A stretch of 64,000 nt of DNA from Clostridium cavendishii DSM 21758 (GCF_900141845.1 NZ_FQZB01000009.1:62001-126000); one strand, 5' to 3'. Numbered from the stretch's first letter, positions 27,669-36,956 are shown. The notes: generated from the letters alone by a model not told the origin. Program-made: numbers and translations.

Positions 27669-28376
27669 TTATACCATCCTACTAATTTCTTTTTTTAATC
27701 TTTTTATTATCTTTTTTTCTAATCTAGATATATAAGATTGTGATATACCTAGCATATCTGCCACCTCTTTTTGGGTTTTTTCCCTGCTTCCATATAAACC
27801 AAATCTCAATTTTACTATTTCTTTTTCTCTTTCAGATAAATTTTTCATAGCAAGAAAGAGTAATTGTTTATCTACCTCATCCTCTATTAAATTATAAACT
27901 ATATCATTATCAGTTCCTAAAATATCCGATAAAAGCAATTCATTTCCATCCCAGTCAATATTTAATGGTTCATAGAAAGATATCTCTGCTTTAACTTTTG
28001 AATTACGTCTTAAATACATTAAAATTTCATTTTCTATGCACCTAGATGCATATGTTGCAAGCTTAATCTTCTTTTCAGGATTAAATGTATTTACAGCTTT
28101 TATGAGTCCTATTGTTCCAACTGATATTAAGTCTTCTACTCCAACCCCTGTATTTTCAAATTTTCTTGCTATATATACAACTAATCTCAGGTTTCTTTCT
28201 ATAAGAACGCTTCTAACACTTTCATCTCCATGCATTAGTTTAAGCACTAAGTCCTCTTCTTCTTCCTTTGTAAGCGGAGGTGGCAATGCATCATTTCCAC
28301 CTACATAATATACCCCTTGTATAAAAATTTTAAACTTTGATAAAAATCTGTTAAATAAAATTTTAAGTCTAATCAT
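27669..28376 (-). CDS. sigE: RNA polymerase sporulation sigma factor SigE (pro-form)
   Basis: Mother-cell sigma factor made as an inactive precursor, 235 aa. The first ~28 residues (MIRLKILFNRFLSKFKIF...) are the amphipathic pro-sequence cut by SpoIIGA; the mature part begins near GGNDALPPPLTKEEEEDLV. Region 2 has NTGVGVEDLISVGTIGLIKAV, and region 4 has REKTQKEVADMLGISQSY. Located 12 bases after spoIIGA, its dedicated protease. Confidence 0.97.
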   Translation of the reverse strand: MIRLKILFNRFLSKFKIFIQGVYYVGGNDALPPPLTKEEEEDLVLKLMHGDESVRSVLIERNLRLVVYIARKFENTGVGVEDLISVGTIGLIKAVNTFNPEKKIKLATYASRCIENEILMYLRRNSKVKAEISFYEPLNIDWDGNELLLSDILGTDNDIVYNLIEDEVDKQLLFLAMKNLSEREKEIVKLRFGLYGSREKTQKEVADMLGISQSYISRLEKKIIKRLKKEISRMV

Positions 28377-28388
28377 AATACCACACCC

Positions 28389-29195
28389 CTAAATTACTCC
28401 TCTCGATAACAAAGCTACAAATTCATCATCTTTACTCAATTTAATATCACAAAGGCATATAACTGCCTTCACTACATAACTAAATCCATTTTGACTAGAT
28501 ATTTTTACTCTATCAGCCTTGAATCCAATTAACTTATCATTAAATCCATCAACAACCTTATAGGGTATATAAAAACACCTATCTTCATCTATTTTTATAT
28601 CATTTAAAAAATTTTTTTCTAAAATTATTACTGGTAAAGAAGTAACAGGTTCAACTAATGAATTACCTGTATCTAAAAAGCCTTTTACATTTATTTGTTT
28701 ACCTTTATACTCAATTTCTAAATCATAAATAAGTTTTGAAACACTTATACGATCTTTAATAAAAAATACTACTCTATTTATTAAAATATATAAAGTTATT
28801 ATTCCTAATAATAAATATTTGTATAAGTAATTGTCCATTCTATAACCTTCTTGAAAAGAATAAGGATTCTGAAATAAGGCAAATCCAAAGCATATTCCAC
28901 AAAGTATAAATGATAACATCAAAAAGCATAAATAACTTTTTATATAAAAAAGAAAATTTTTCTTCCAAGCTACTATCACTATCATAATAAATGCTATCAT
29001 AAGTTTTACAGGTAATGAAACTAATATTGTAGCCTCTGGTACAAACATAAGAAGAGTATATAAAGCTCCAATTATGCTAGATAATATTAACCGTTTATTA
29101 TCCCCCCTTATTTTAACTATATTAATAGTGATTAATAGCAAAAAAAAATTAATTATAAAATTCTCCAAAACTACAACATCAACATAAACATCCAT
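28389..29195 (-). CDS. spoIIGA: Sigma-E processing peptidase SpoIIGA
   Basis: Membrane aspartyl protease that activates pro-SigE after a forespore signal. 268 aa. Five hydrophobic segments fill the first ~155 residues; the C-terminal half holds the active-site motif FLDTGNSLVEP. The start is the ATG before DVYVDVVVLEN, eight bases after AAGGAG; the upstream GTG overlaps the ribosome binding site. Its promoter has the unusual spoIIG architecture. Confidence 0.95.
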   Translation of the reverse strand: MDVYVDVVVLENFIINFFLLLITINIVKIRGDNKRLILSSIIGALYTLLMFVPEATILVSLPVKLMIAFIMIVIVAWKKNFLFYIKSYLCFLMLSFILCGICFGFALFQNPYSFQEGYRMDNYLYKYLLLGIITLYILINRVVFFIKDRISVSKLIYDLEIEYKGKQINVKGFLDTGNSLVEPVTSLPVIILEKNFLNDIKIDEDRCFYIPYKVVDGFNDKLIGFKADRVKISSQNGFSYVVKAVICLCDIKLSKDDEFVALLSRGVI

Positions 29196-29215
29196 TGCCT
29201 TCACTCCTTAAATAC

Positions 29216-29250
29216 ATTATAAGACTTAAAACAGTAAAATTTTGTCAAAA
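29216..29250 (-). promoter_or_regulatory. spoIIG-type promoter with overlapping Spo0A box
   Basis: -35 TTGACA at 29243-29248, -10 TATAAT at 29216-29221, 21-base spacer. A 0A-box-like TTTTGTCAAAA (29240-29250, plus-strand reading) overlaps the -35. B. subtilis spoIIG likewise uses a sigma-A promoter with an overlong spacer, activated by Spo0A-P. Confidence 0.65.
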
Positions 29251-29310
29251 CATATGGAGATATTCTAAAATTCATTCCAATAATTATTACATTTTTTTCC
29301 ATTTTACACT

Positions 29311-29340
29311 AAAAATAAAGGATGTAAAACTACATCCTTT
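29311..29340 (-). terminator. Rho-independent terminator after ftsZ
   Basis: Stem AAAGGATGTA / TACATCCTTT (29317-29340), followed on the minus strand by ATTTTTAG. It starts 6 bases beyond the ftsZ stop. Confidence 0.87.
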
Positions 29341-29346
29341 TAAACA

Positions 29347-30453
29347 TTATTTTCTTCTTCTCAAAAAAGCTGGTATATCTAATTCATCACCTATATTAAT
29401 TGTTTCAACTGTAGCTGCTGCCTCTTCTTTAGCTTTAACTGTTTCTTCTTTATTAGGTGCTTCTTTAGTTTCTGCTATATTGTTTCCTCTTTGAACAATC
29501 TCTTTTTCAAAACCTGTCGCTATAACAGTTATTCTAATTTCATCCTTTAAAGTTTCATCAATTACAGCTCCAAATATTATATTTGCATCTGGGTCAGCTG
29601 CATCTTGAACTATCTCTGCTGCTTCATTTATTTCTAGCATTCCTAAGTCAACGCCACCAGTTACATTTAAAAGCACTCCAGTAGCCCCAACTATTGATGT
29701 TTCAAGTAATGGTGAAGATATAGCTTGTTTAGCTGCATCTTGAGCTCTTGTATCACCAGTTCCAGTTCCAACTCCCATATGAGCTAATCCCTTATCAAGC
29801 ATTACAGCTCTTACATCTGCAAAGTCTAAGTTTATAACTCCTGGTATTGTTATAAGGTCAGATATTCCTTGAACACCTTGTCTTAAAACATCATCTGCAA
29901 GTTTAAATGAATCTAATAAAGTAGTCTTTTTATCTACCATTGTAAGTAATCTTTCGTTAGGTATAGTAACTAAAGTATCTACCCTTTGTTTAAGATTTTC
30001 TATTCCCATTTCAGCATGTTTCATTCTTCTTCTTCCTTCAAATGGGAAAGGTTTAGTTACAACTCCAACTGTCAGTATACCCATAGATTTAGCTATCTCT
30101 GCTACTACTGGTGCTGCACCGGTTCCTGTTCCACCACCCATTCCGGCAGTTATAAATACCATATCGGAACCTTTAATAGCTTCTGATATTTCATCCTTAC
30201 TTTCTTCTGCTGCTTTTTTACCTATTTCAGGATTAGCTCCTGCTCCTAAACCTTTTGTAAGTTTATCTCCTACTTGTATTTTTTGTGTTGCATGTGAAAG
30301 CATTAACGCTTGCTTGTCCGTATTTATAGCTATGAACTCAACATTTTTAAGTCCTTCAACTATCATTCTATTTACGGCATTACTTCCTCCGCCACCACAA
30401 CCTATTACTTTAATATTTGCAAAATCATGCATATCAACATCAAAATCTAACAA
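29347..30453 (-). CDS. ftsZ: Cell division protein FtsZ
   Basis: Tubulin-like GTPase forming the division ring. 368 aa from a TTG start (30453-30451), six bases after AAAGGAGGA. GTP-binding motif GGGGSNAVNRM and tubulin signature GGGTGTGAAP. After the folded domain a Glu/Ala-rich linker (AETKEAPNKEETVKAKEEAA) leads to the conserved C-terminal peptide DIPAFLRRRK that binds FtsA, SepF or EzrA. Downstream lies spoIIGA, the standard arrangement. Confidence 0.97.
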   Translation of the reverse strand: MLDFDVDMHDFANIKVIGCGGGGSNAVNRMIVEGLKNVEFIAINTDKQALMLSHATQKIQVGDKLTKGLGAGANPEIGKKAAEESKDEISEAIKGSDMVFITAGMGGGTGTGAAPVVAEIAKSMGILTVGVVTKPFPFEGRRRMKHAEMGIENLKQRVDTLVTIPNERLLTMVDKKTTLLDSFKLADDVLRQGVQGISDLITIPGVINLDFADVRAVMLDKGLAHMGVGTGTGDTRAQDAAKQAISSPLLETSIVGATGVLLNVTGGVDLGMLEINEAAEIVQDAADPDANIIFGAVIDETLKDEIRITVIATGFEKEIVQRGNNIAETKEAPNKEETVKAKEEAAATVETINIGDELDIPAFLRRRK

Positions 30454-30466
30454 AACAATTCCTCCT

Positions 30467-31699
30467 TTAAAAGTCAAAAAATCCTCTTATTTTTTTTAAG
30501 TACGTATTTTTACTGCTAATACTATCTTTCTTTCTTTCATCAGTATTTGTTATTTCTTTTCCTGGTATATTATTTTCATCATATACTAATTTTACATTAT
30601 CATAGGCATCTTTAACAATAGCTATTGAAGTAATTGCTGATGAATCTTTAATATCTAAATCATATTTTGTTATATTAATAACCTTTTTTTTGAATTTTTC
30701 TTCAAAAATCCTCTTTATTCCTTCAAAATAATTAAGTCCATTGCCTAATAGAATTAAACTATCTATTTCCTCGTAAAAACCACTATTAAGTAAATCTTCA
30801 TAAATGAAATTAATAATTTCATCTATTCTAGCTATAATAACATTATAAAACAACTTATTGTCTATTTCATAATTACCAGCTTTGAAACTGTTCTCATCTT
30901 CTAATTTTCTAATAAAGCAAGAACTATATGTTTTTTTAATAGTTTCTGCTTCTTCCTTTGGAATGGATGCACATATTGCCAAATCATTTGTAATATTTTC
31001 TCCACCTAAAGGTATGTAAGACAGTGCAACTAACTCATTATTCTTATAGAAAGCTATTTCTGTTTTTTCAGCACCTACATCTATTAATAACATATTAGAT
31101 GTGGCTGTTTTTTCTCCTAAAAATATTTTTTTTAATGAATTTATTCTTAAAGTAAAACCACTTACCTCAAAACCAGCTGTAATTACTGCCTTTTTAATAT
31201 TATTTAAAAGTTCTTTTTGAGAAATAAATATATCTGAATTTAATTCTAAACTAGTACATTTTTTATTAGTAGGGTTATATACAATCCCCATCTCTTTATT
31301 ATAAAAATTGTTTACAATACATTGTACCACAATTTCCTTATCTGTTAAAGATACATTTTTAGACATATCTATAAGTTTTTCTATATTTTTTCTAGTAATA
31401 ATTTCATTATCAGTATCAGTATAATATATATTCTTTTTAGATACAATACGCCCATTATATGAACCTACACCAACATAAATTCCTTTTATATGTACATTGC
31501 TCTGCTTAATAAGCTCATTAATACATTCTTTTATAACAATTGATGCTTTGTCTATATCTACAATATTTCCTTTAATAATACCTTTAGATTCTTTACTTAC
31601 TGAATGTAATATCTGAAATTCACCATTGTTATTTTCTTCTGCTAAAGTAGCATTTATAATAGCACTACCTAAGTCAAGCCCAACAACATATCCAATCAT
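30467..31699 (-). CDS. ftsA: FtsA-like cell division protein
   Basis: Actin-fold protein that tethers FtsZ to the membrane. 410 aa. Phosphate 1 motif GLDLGSAIINATLAE, SHS2 domain residues about 85-165, phosphate 2 LLIDVGAEKTEIAFY, and a C-terminal basic/aromatic peptide KKIRGFFDF likely used for membrane binding. Divergent from typical FtsA, so some caution. The ribosome binding site AAAGGAGGT (31714-31722) is 14 bases from the ATG, further than usual, and no closer in-frame start exists. Ends 13 bases before the ftsZ start. Confidence 0.85.
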   Translation of the reverse strand: MIGYVVGLDLGSAIINATLAEENNNGEFQILHSVSKESKGIIKGNIVDIDKASIVIKECINELIKQSNVHIKGIYVGVGSYNGRIVSKKNIYYTDTDNEIITRKNIEKLIDMSKNVSLTDKEIVVQCIVNNFYNKEMGIVYNPTNKKCTSLELNSDIFISQKELLNNIKKAVITAGFEVSGFTLRINSLKKIFLGEKTATSNMLLIDVGAEKTEIAFYKNNELVALSYIPLGGENITNDLAICASIPKEEAETIKKTYSSCFIRKLEDENSFKAGNYEIDNKLFYNVIIARIDEIINFIYEDLLNSGFYEEIDSLILLGNGLNYFEGIKRIFEEKFKKKVINITKYDLDIKDSSAITSIAIVKDAYDNVKLVYDENNIPGKEITNTDERKKDSISSKNTYLKKIRGFFDF

Positions 31700-31806
31700 T
31701 TTGCGTACTCTATACCTCCTTTGTTATCTTAATTAGAAATCAATTCAAACACCTCTTCTTTATATTCAACATAAAATATAAAAATCCTTTAGTTTATTAA
31801 AATTTT

Positions 31807-31842
31807 AAAAAATAACTCAAACTATTTTGTTTGAGTTATTTT
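31807..31842 (-). terminator. Rho-independent terminator after the GT2 gene
   Basis: Perfect 12-bp stem AATAACTCAAAC and complement (31811-31822 with 31829-31840), followed by TTTTTT on the minus strand. Confidence 0.9.
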
Positions 31843-31847
31843 TAAAA

Positions 31848-33107
31848 TCAATTAACTTGTTCTAATTCTTGTATATTTATACTTCTTGTATGTTTTGTAT
31901 GAGACCATTCTTTTTTATCTTTATTTATTATACCTTGAATAGATATAGGAACCCAAGTTAACGCAAAAATAGGCATTGGTAATATATAATATAAGAAAAT
32001 TTTAAAGTTCAATTTCTTATCTAAAATCAATACAAATGGTGTATATATAAATTGTAAAATAAGTAATGAAATTAAGCCCATGTTTATACTCGAAAAAGAA
32101 AAACCAGATTTCATAATATTATATATGTAATCTAGCAACTTACCAGATTGATCATAAACTGTTATAAGCATAGATATACCAAAAAGTATTAATAATATAG
32201 GTTGAATGCTATAGATTGCACAATCAAAAGCAACAAAATCAAATTTTGTAAAGGCCCTTTTCATAAGTTTAAAAAAATATCTACTTGAAACATCTGCAAA
32301 ACCTTGCATCCATCTTTTTCTTTGAGACCAAGATTGAGCTAAAGTAAGCGGTTTTTCATCATATACTACGGCTTCATGAGCCCATCCAACTTTGTGCCCA
32401 TTTAACACCAATTTACAAGTAAACTCTAAATCCTCTGTTAAACAAGTAGCTCCCCAGCCTAACTCTTTTAAAGTATTTGTTTCAATACAAAATCCAGTTC
32501 CACCTAATTGACTTGAAAGTCCTAAATTGCTTCTAGACATTTGTAAAAGCCTATTAGAACTCCAAAACGATATAGAATAACAACCTGTTATCCATGTATC
32601 TTTTGGATTCTTAGAATCTAAATACCCTTGTACTACTTTATATCCTTTAACAAGCTTTTTGTTCATCTCCAAAAGAAAATCTTTAGAAACAAGATTGTCT
32701 GCATCAAAAATTGCTACAGCATCATACTTTTTTTCCATTCTAAAAATTTTATCAAACATCCACTCTAGTGCAAAACCTTTTCCTCTTTTTTCTTTTTCAA
32801 ATCTCTCAAAAACATTTGCTCCAAGGCTTCTCGCTATTGCTGCAGTATCATCCGTACAATTGTCAGCTATAACAAAAACATCGTATAATTCTTTAGGATA
32901 ATTTAAATTGTTTAAACTTTCTATTACATCTTTTACAACTGCTTCTTCATTATGAGCTGCTACTATCATAGCAAAACTTTTTTGGGGACTTACATTACTT
33001 TTCTTATTAAACCTTATTATTCCAAAAAATGATAATATCAAATAATACATTGCAATAATGCCAACTGCTTCACAAAAAACCTCTTTTACTATTTTTACTA
33101 CATCCAT
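31848..33107 (-). CDS. Membrane glycosyltransferase, family 2
   Basis: Processive-type GT2 enzyme (cellulose/hyaluronan synthase-like), 419 aa. N-terminal membrane segment about 10-30, then the catalytic domain with IFDADN (the DxD-like nucleotide-sugar site), GGTGFCI, a TEDLE motif and QRKRWMQGF (the QxxRW motif). Three membrane segments follow (about 295-320, 335-360, 375-395). The product polysaccharide is not predictable. Single-gene unit with its own terminator; ATG behind GGAGGGG. Confidence 0.88.
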   Translation of the reverse strand: MDVVKIVKEVFCEAVGIIAMYYLILSFFGIIRFNKKSNVSPQKSFAMIVAAHNEEAVVKDVIESLNNLNYPKELYDVFVIADNCTDDTAAIARSLGANVFERFEKEKRGKGFALEWMFDKIFRMEKKYDAVAIFDADNLVSKDFLLEMNKKLVKGYKVVQGYLDSKNPKDTWITGCYSISFWSSNRLLQMSRSNLGLSSQLGGTGFCIETNTLKELGWGATCLTEDLEFTCKLVLNGHKVGWAHEAVVYDEKPLTLAQSWSQRKRWMQGFADVSSRYFFKLMKRAFTKFDFVAFDCAIYSIQPILLILFGISMLITVYDQSGKLLDYIYNIMKSGFSFSSINMGLISLLILQFIYTPFVLILDKKLNFKIFLYYILPMPIFALTWVPISIQGIINKDKKEWSHTKHTRSINIQELEQVN

Positions 33108-33275
33108 TAAATTCCCCTCCAGTTCATTGTTATTTTAGCATAAAATATAAAATATTACTATATATCTTTCTTATTTTTACTATAAATTAATTTTATTATG
33201 TGTAAATTTATTATTTACTAAAAAACGTACTCTTTTCAATTTGGATAATTTTATATTTTATGTTATAATATACAA

Positions 33276-33320
33276 AAATTAAAGAACTGACTTTTAGAAA
33301 ACACTAAAAGTCAGTTCTTT
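33276..33320 (-). terminator. Rho-independent terminator after pilT
   Basis: Long stem AAAGAACTGACTTTTAG and complement (33281-33320) overlapping the end of pilT, followed by TAATTTTT. Confidence 0.88.
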
Positions 33321-34373
33321 TTATAACATAAGCATTCTACTTAACATTTCTCTATCAACAGAAAAACTTAAAGCATTTTCCGCTGTTATAATTCCTCTTC
33401 TATATAATTCAGCTAAAGCCATATCCATACTCTTCATTCCATACTTAGTTCCTGTTTGAACTGAAGAATCTATTTGATGAGTTTTACCTTCTCTTATAAG
33501 GTTTTGGATTGCTGGAGTTGTTGTCATTATTTCTAATGCAGCTACTCTTTTCCCATCTACAGTAGGTACTAGTTGCTGTGATACTATTCCTTGTAATACA
33601 GCAGCTAATTGAATTCTTATTTGTTGTTGCTGATATGGTGGAAATACATCAACTATTCTATCTATAGTCTTTGATGCGCCTATAGTATGAAGTGTTGAAA
33701 ATACTAGATGACCTGTTTCAGCCGCTGTTATAGCTATAGCTATAGTTTCAAGATCTCTCATTTCACCTACAAGTATAACATCTGGATCTTCTCTTAATAT
33801 TGCTTTTAAAGCATTTTGATAAGATTCACTATCTTTTCCTATTTCTCTTTGATTTACTATACACTTATTATGCTTATGTAAAAATTCTATAGGATCCTCT
33901 AAAGTAATTACATGGCATTCCCTAGTGTAATTTATTTCATTTATCATAGCTGCTAATGTTGTACTTTTACCACTTCCTGTAGGTCCTGTCACCAATACTA
34001 AACCTCTTTTTTTAAGTACTAAATCTCTAAGTATAGGAGGATGTCCTAACTCTGTTAATGTTGGTATCTTGAGAGCAATTACTCTAATTGCAATAGCATG
34101 ACTATTTCTTTGTTTAAAAGTATTAACTCTAAATCTTCCTACCCCATGAAGAGAATAAGATGTATCGAATTCTCCTCTTTTATCATATTCTTCAAAAAAA
34201 TCTCCTAAAATTTCTTTTACAAACGCTTCTGTATGGCTTTGCTCTAATTTTTCACTACCTATTTTAACCAGATTACCATTAACTCTTATTGTAGGCGGTA
34301 AATTAACTGTTAAATGTAAATCTGATGCGCCTTCTTGTATTGTTATTTGCAATAAATCATGTAGTGTTAGCAT
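33321..34373 (-). CDS. pilT: Type IV pilus retraction ATPase PilT
   Basis: Hexameric AAA+ ATPase that retracts type IV pili. 350 aa from the ATG behind GAGGGAG. N-terminal PAS-like domain, Walker A GPTGSGKST, Asp box LEDPIEFLHKHNK, Walker B VGEMRDLET, His box STLHTIGASKTID. The C-terminal AIRNLIRE-like motif appears as AIQNLIREGK. No other pilus gene is in the window, so the rest of the machinery must be elsewhere, or the protein serves another motor. Confidence 0.94.
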   Translation of the reverse strand: MLTLHDLLQITIQEGASDLHLTVNLPPTIRVNGNLVKIGSEKLEQSHTEAFVKEILGDFFEEYDKRGEFDTSYSLHGVGRFRVNTFKQRNSHAIAIRVIALKIPTLTELGHPPILRDLVLKKRGLVLVTGPTGSGKSTTLAAMINEINYTRECHVITLEDPIEFLHKHNKCIVNQREIGKDSESYQNALKAILREDPDVILVGEMRDLETIAIAITAAETGHLVFSTLHTIGASKTIDRIVDVFPPYQQQQIRIQLAAVLQGIVSQQLVPTVDGKRVAALEIMTTTPAIQNLIREGKTHQIDSSVQTGTKYGMKSMDMALAELYRRGIITAENALSFSVDREMLSRMLML

Positions 34374-34439
34374 AAATATCTCCCTCTTTTCATTTTCTCT
34401 CACCCTAATTATAATGTAAAAGATTTCTTATTACCATAG

Positions 34440-34479
34440 AAAAAGCTAAATTCTTATAAAATATTATAAAAATTTAGCT
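34440..34479 (-). terminator. Rho-independent terminator after sigK
   Basis: Stem AGCTAAATTTTTATAAT and its near complement (34444-34479), followed by TTTTTC. Confidence 0.8.
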
Positions 34480-34490
34480 ATTACTTAGAA

Positions 34491-35189
34491 TCATCTTTTT
34501 GAATTAAATTCCTTATATAATTTCTTTAACGCTTTCTTTTCTATTCTAGAAACATAAGATCTAGAAATACCTAAGATAACAGCTATTTCTCTTTGTGTCT
34601 TAGAGTTTCCATCATTAAGACCATATCTCATTTCTATTATTTCTCGTTCTCTCAATGTAAGTACAGAATTTAACTTGTTATATAGAGTTTTAATTTCAAT
34701 ATTGTTTTCCACAGTTTCCAAAACTGAATCATTTTCACTACTTAAAACATCCATTAAACATATCTCATTACCTTCTTTATCGATTCCTATGGGATCTTGA
34801 AGGTACACTTCACCCTTACTTTTTTTATTATTTCTAAAAAGCATTAAAATTTCATTTTCAATGCATCTTGCAGCATAAGTTGCAAGTCTAGTTCCTTTAG
34901 AAGAATCAAAAGAATCTATTGCTTTTATTAAGCCTACAGTACCTATAGATATCAAATCATCTACATCCTTATTTTGGAAGGAATATTTTTTTACAATGTG
35001 AGCAACTAATCTTAAATTTCTTTCAATAAGAACACTCTTAGCTTCTAAATCCCCATTCTTAAGCTTTTCAATATACTTTTCTTCTTCTTTTTCATCTAGT
35101 GGTTGAGGAAATGTAGTATTTCCAGTAACATAACCAGAAAGTACTACTATATTGCCTATCATATCAATAACATTATTGAAAACGAACAC
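34491..35189 (-). CDS. sigK: RNA polymerase sporulation sigma factor SigK (pro-form)
   Basis: Late mother-cell sigma factor, 232 aa, with GTG start five bases after AGGAGGAGC. The N-terminal ~20 residues (MFVFNNVIDMIGNIVVLSGY) are hydrophobic, as expected of a pro-sequence cut in the mother-cell membrane. Region 2 NKDVDDLISIGTVGLIKAI, region 4 SKTQREIAVILGISRSYVSR. The reading frame is continuous, so there is no skin-type prophage interruption here. Confidence 0.96.
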   Translation of the reverse strand: MFVFNNVIDMIGNIVVLSGYVTGNTTFPQPLDEKEEEKYIEKLKNGDLEAKSVLIERNLRLVAHIVKKYSFQNKDVDDLISIGTVGLIKAIDSFDSSKGTRLATYAARCIENEILMLFRNNKKSKGEVYLQDPIGIDKEGNEICLMDVLSSENDSVLETVENNIEIKTLYNKLNSVLTLREREIIEMRYGLNDGNSKTQREIAVILGISRSYVSRIEKKALKKLYKEFNSKR

Positions 35190-35256
35190 TTGGTGCTCCT
35201 CCTAGTAGTGCTTATAATATAATATGATGACAATAAAAAAAATTGCCTGTCTATAT

Positions 35257-36900
35257 TTATTTTTTTATAATTTCTTGTACTATTTCTTTAAAGACTGGCG
35301 TTGCGGTATTTCCACCCACGGTATTATCTCCATTTTCATTTTTGTCACCTATATTAGGAACCATTACCGCTATTGTATAATAATTATTATCTTGTTTTAA
35401 GAACCCTATAAACCATCCATGGAAATCTTTTTTTCCCTCATTAACGGTTTCAGCAGTTCCGGTTTTACCACCTATTTCAACACCTTTTATCATGGCATTA
35501 ATTCCTGTCCCCTTTTCAACAACTTGTATCATATTATCTCTAACAAGTCTCGCTGTAGTTGGAGAAATAACTTGTTCATAAGTTGTATTAAATTTATTAG
35601 CAACTTCTCCTTTTTGGTTTACAGTGGAATCTACCAAATAAGGTTTTACATATTTACCATTATTCACAACACTAGATAACATTCCCACCATTTGAAGTGG
35701 TGTCACATATAAAGACTGACCTATAGATAAATTATCAATCCCTATTTTTTCTTGTGGTTCTTGTCCTGCACTCTCCATTGTTTTCTCATCCAATCCTAAA
35801 ACACGACTAAATAACCCTTGTTTCTTCGCAAGATATACTATTTTATCTTCACCAACTTTATCACCTAGTTTTGAAAATACATAATTACAAGAAACATCCA
35901 ATGCTTGCCTTACTGTTAATGTACCATGAATTTTTCCTTTACATTTTTGACCTGCGCAAGTATACTTTTCATTTAAATTTACGTTTCCATATTCTAATGC
36001 TGCTTCTTCTGTTATTATCTTAAATATAGAACCCGGATCATAACCATAGCCGCCACCAGCTCCCGTTATTAAGTTAGGCATACTTTCATTTTTTTGAGCC
36101 AAAGCTCTTATTTTTCCAGTTTTAGCCTCTACAACTACAGCTCCTATATTTTTAAACTCCTTGTATTTATCAGAGTTTAATATTGATCTAATTTTTTCTT
36201 GTAAATCTCTATCTAATGTTAATTGTATATTCAAATTTTTATCACTTATATCAAATTTTTCTTCATTATATATACTATTTGCATCTAATGAAAATTTTGC
36301 TTGTGGCACTTTATTATCTTTTATATATCCATTTAATTTTTGTTCTAACGAATTTACTGACTTTTCCGTTTCTCTACCACCATCATAATAAGTATTTTTT
36401 ATTATCATATTCTCGATTTTCCAACTCTCTTTTTTTTGAGTTTCATCATATCTATAACAATATATACCCTTTAAATTTTTAAGCTCTTTTATTTTATTAT
36501 AACTATCTTCACTTATTTTATAATACAATTTAAATTTGTTACTTTGAATAACTTTATCGAACGAAAAATCTTTATCTTCGGATTTCATTATAAAATTAAA
36601 GGCCATTAAATTTTGAAGATTTTGTTCTACATTATTTAGTTTAAAAGGTTTTAAATCAATTATCAAAACATATGATTTGTTATAATCTGACAAATCTCTA
36701 CCCTTATCATCAAGTAACAAAAAGTTTGTATCTGATATCTTTTCACTTTGAAAATTATGTGCATCACTAGAAGTTTCAGCTACCAAATTATATTTATTTT
36801 GTAAATAATAAAGTCTTACTATCAAAAGAAGAAAAATACCAAATACTATCCATTTATAAGCCCTTATTCTTTTAAACTCTATCTTGTTATTATTGAGCAT
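35257..36900 (-). CDS. Penicillin-binding protein, class B-like transpeptidase
   Basis: Peptidoglycan D,D-transpeptidase, 547 aa. One N-terminal membrane anchor (about 15-32), a divergent non-catalytic domain to about 220 (the usual RGxIxDRNG motif is reduced to LLLDDKGRDL), then the transpeptidase domain with catalytic Ser291 in SIFK, SCN at 337-339 and KTGTAE starting Lys479. Position next to sigK hints at a role in septum or spore cortex, but this is inference. The ribosome binding site GGGAGG lies in the 3' arm of the udk terminator. Confidence 0.92.
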   Translation of the reverse strand: MLNNNKIEFKRIRAYKWIVFGIFLLLIVRLYYLQNKYNLVAETSSDAHNFQSEKISDTNFLLLDDKGRDLSDYNKSYVLIIDLKPFKLNNVEQNLQNLMAFNFIMKSEDKDFSFDKVIQSNKFKLYYKISEDSYNKIKELKNLKGIYCYRYDETQKKESWKIENMIIKNTYYDGGRETEKSVNSLEQKLNGYIKDNKVPQAKFSLDANSIYNEEKFDISDKNLNIQLTLDRDLQEKIRSILNSDKYKEFKNIGAVVVEAKTGKIRALAQKNESMPNLITGAGGGYGYDPGSIFKIITEEAALEYGNVNLNEKYTCAGQKCKGKIHGTLTVRQALDVSCNYVFSKLGDKVGEDKIVYLAKKQGLFSRVLGLDEKTMESAGQEPQEKIGIDNLSIGQSLYVTPLQMVGMLSSVVNNGKYVKPYLVDSTVNQKGEVANKFNTTYEQVISPTTARLVRDNMIQVVEKGTGINAMIKGVEIGGKTGTAETVNEGKKDFHGWFIGFLKQDNNYYTIAVMVPNIGDKNENGDNTVGGNTATPVFKEIVQEIIKK

Positions 36901-36946
36901 AAAAAAAACACCTCCCTTAGCTTAATTCTAGCCTTAAGGAAGGTAT
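36898..36946 (-). terminator. Rho-independent terminator of udk overlapping the PBP ribosome binding site
   Basis: Arms AATACCTTCCTTA and TAAGGGAGGTGT (36907-36946), then TTTTTTTT and directly the PBP start codon. The 3' arm contains GGGAGG, the only plausible ribosome binding site of the PBP gene. Confidence 0.8.
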
Positions 36947-36956
36947 TTTATTCAAA

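Noticed and set aside
35190..35256. Possible sigma-E promoter of sigK (CATATTAT)
   Set aside because: The matching -35 is absent at the right distance.
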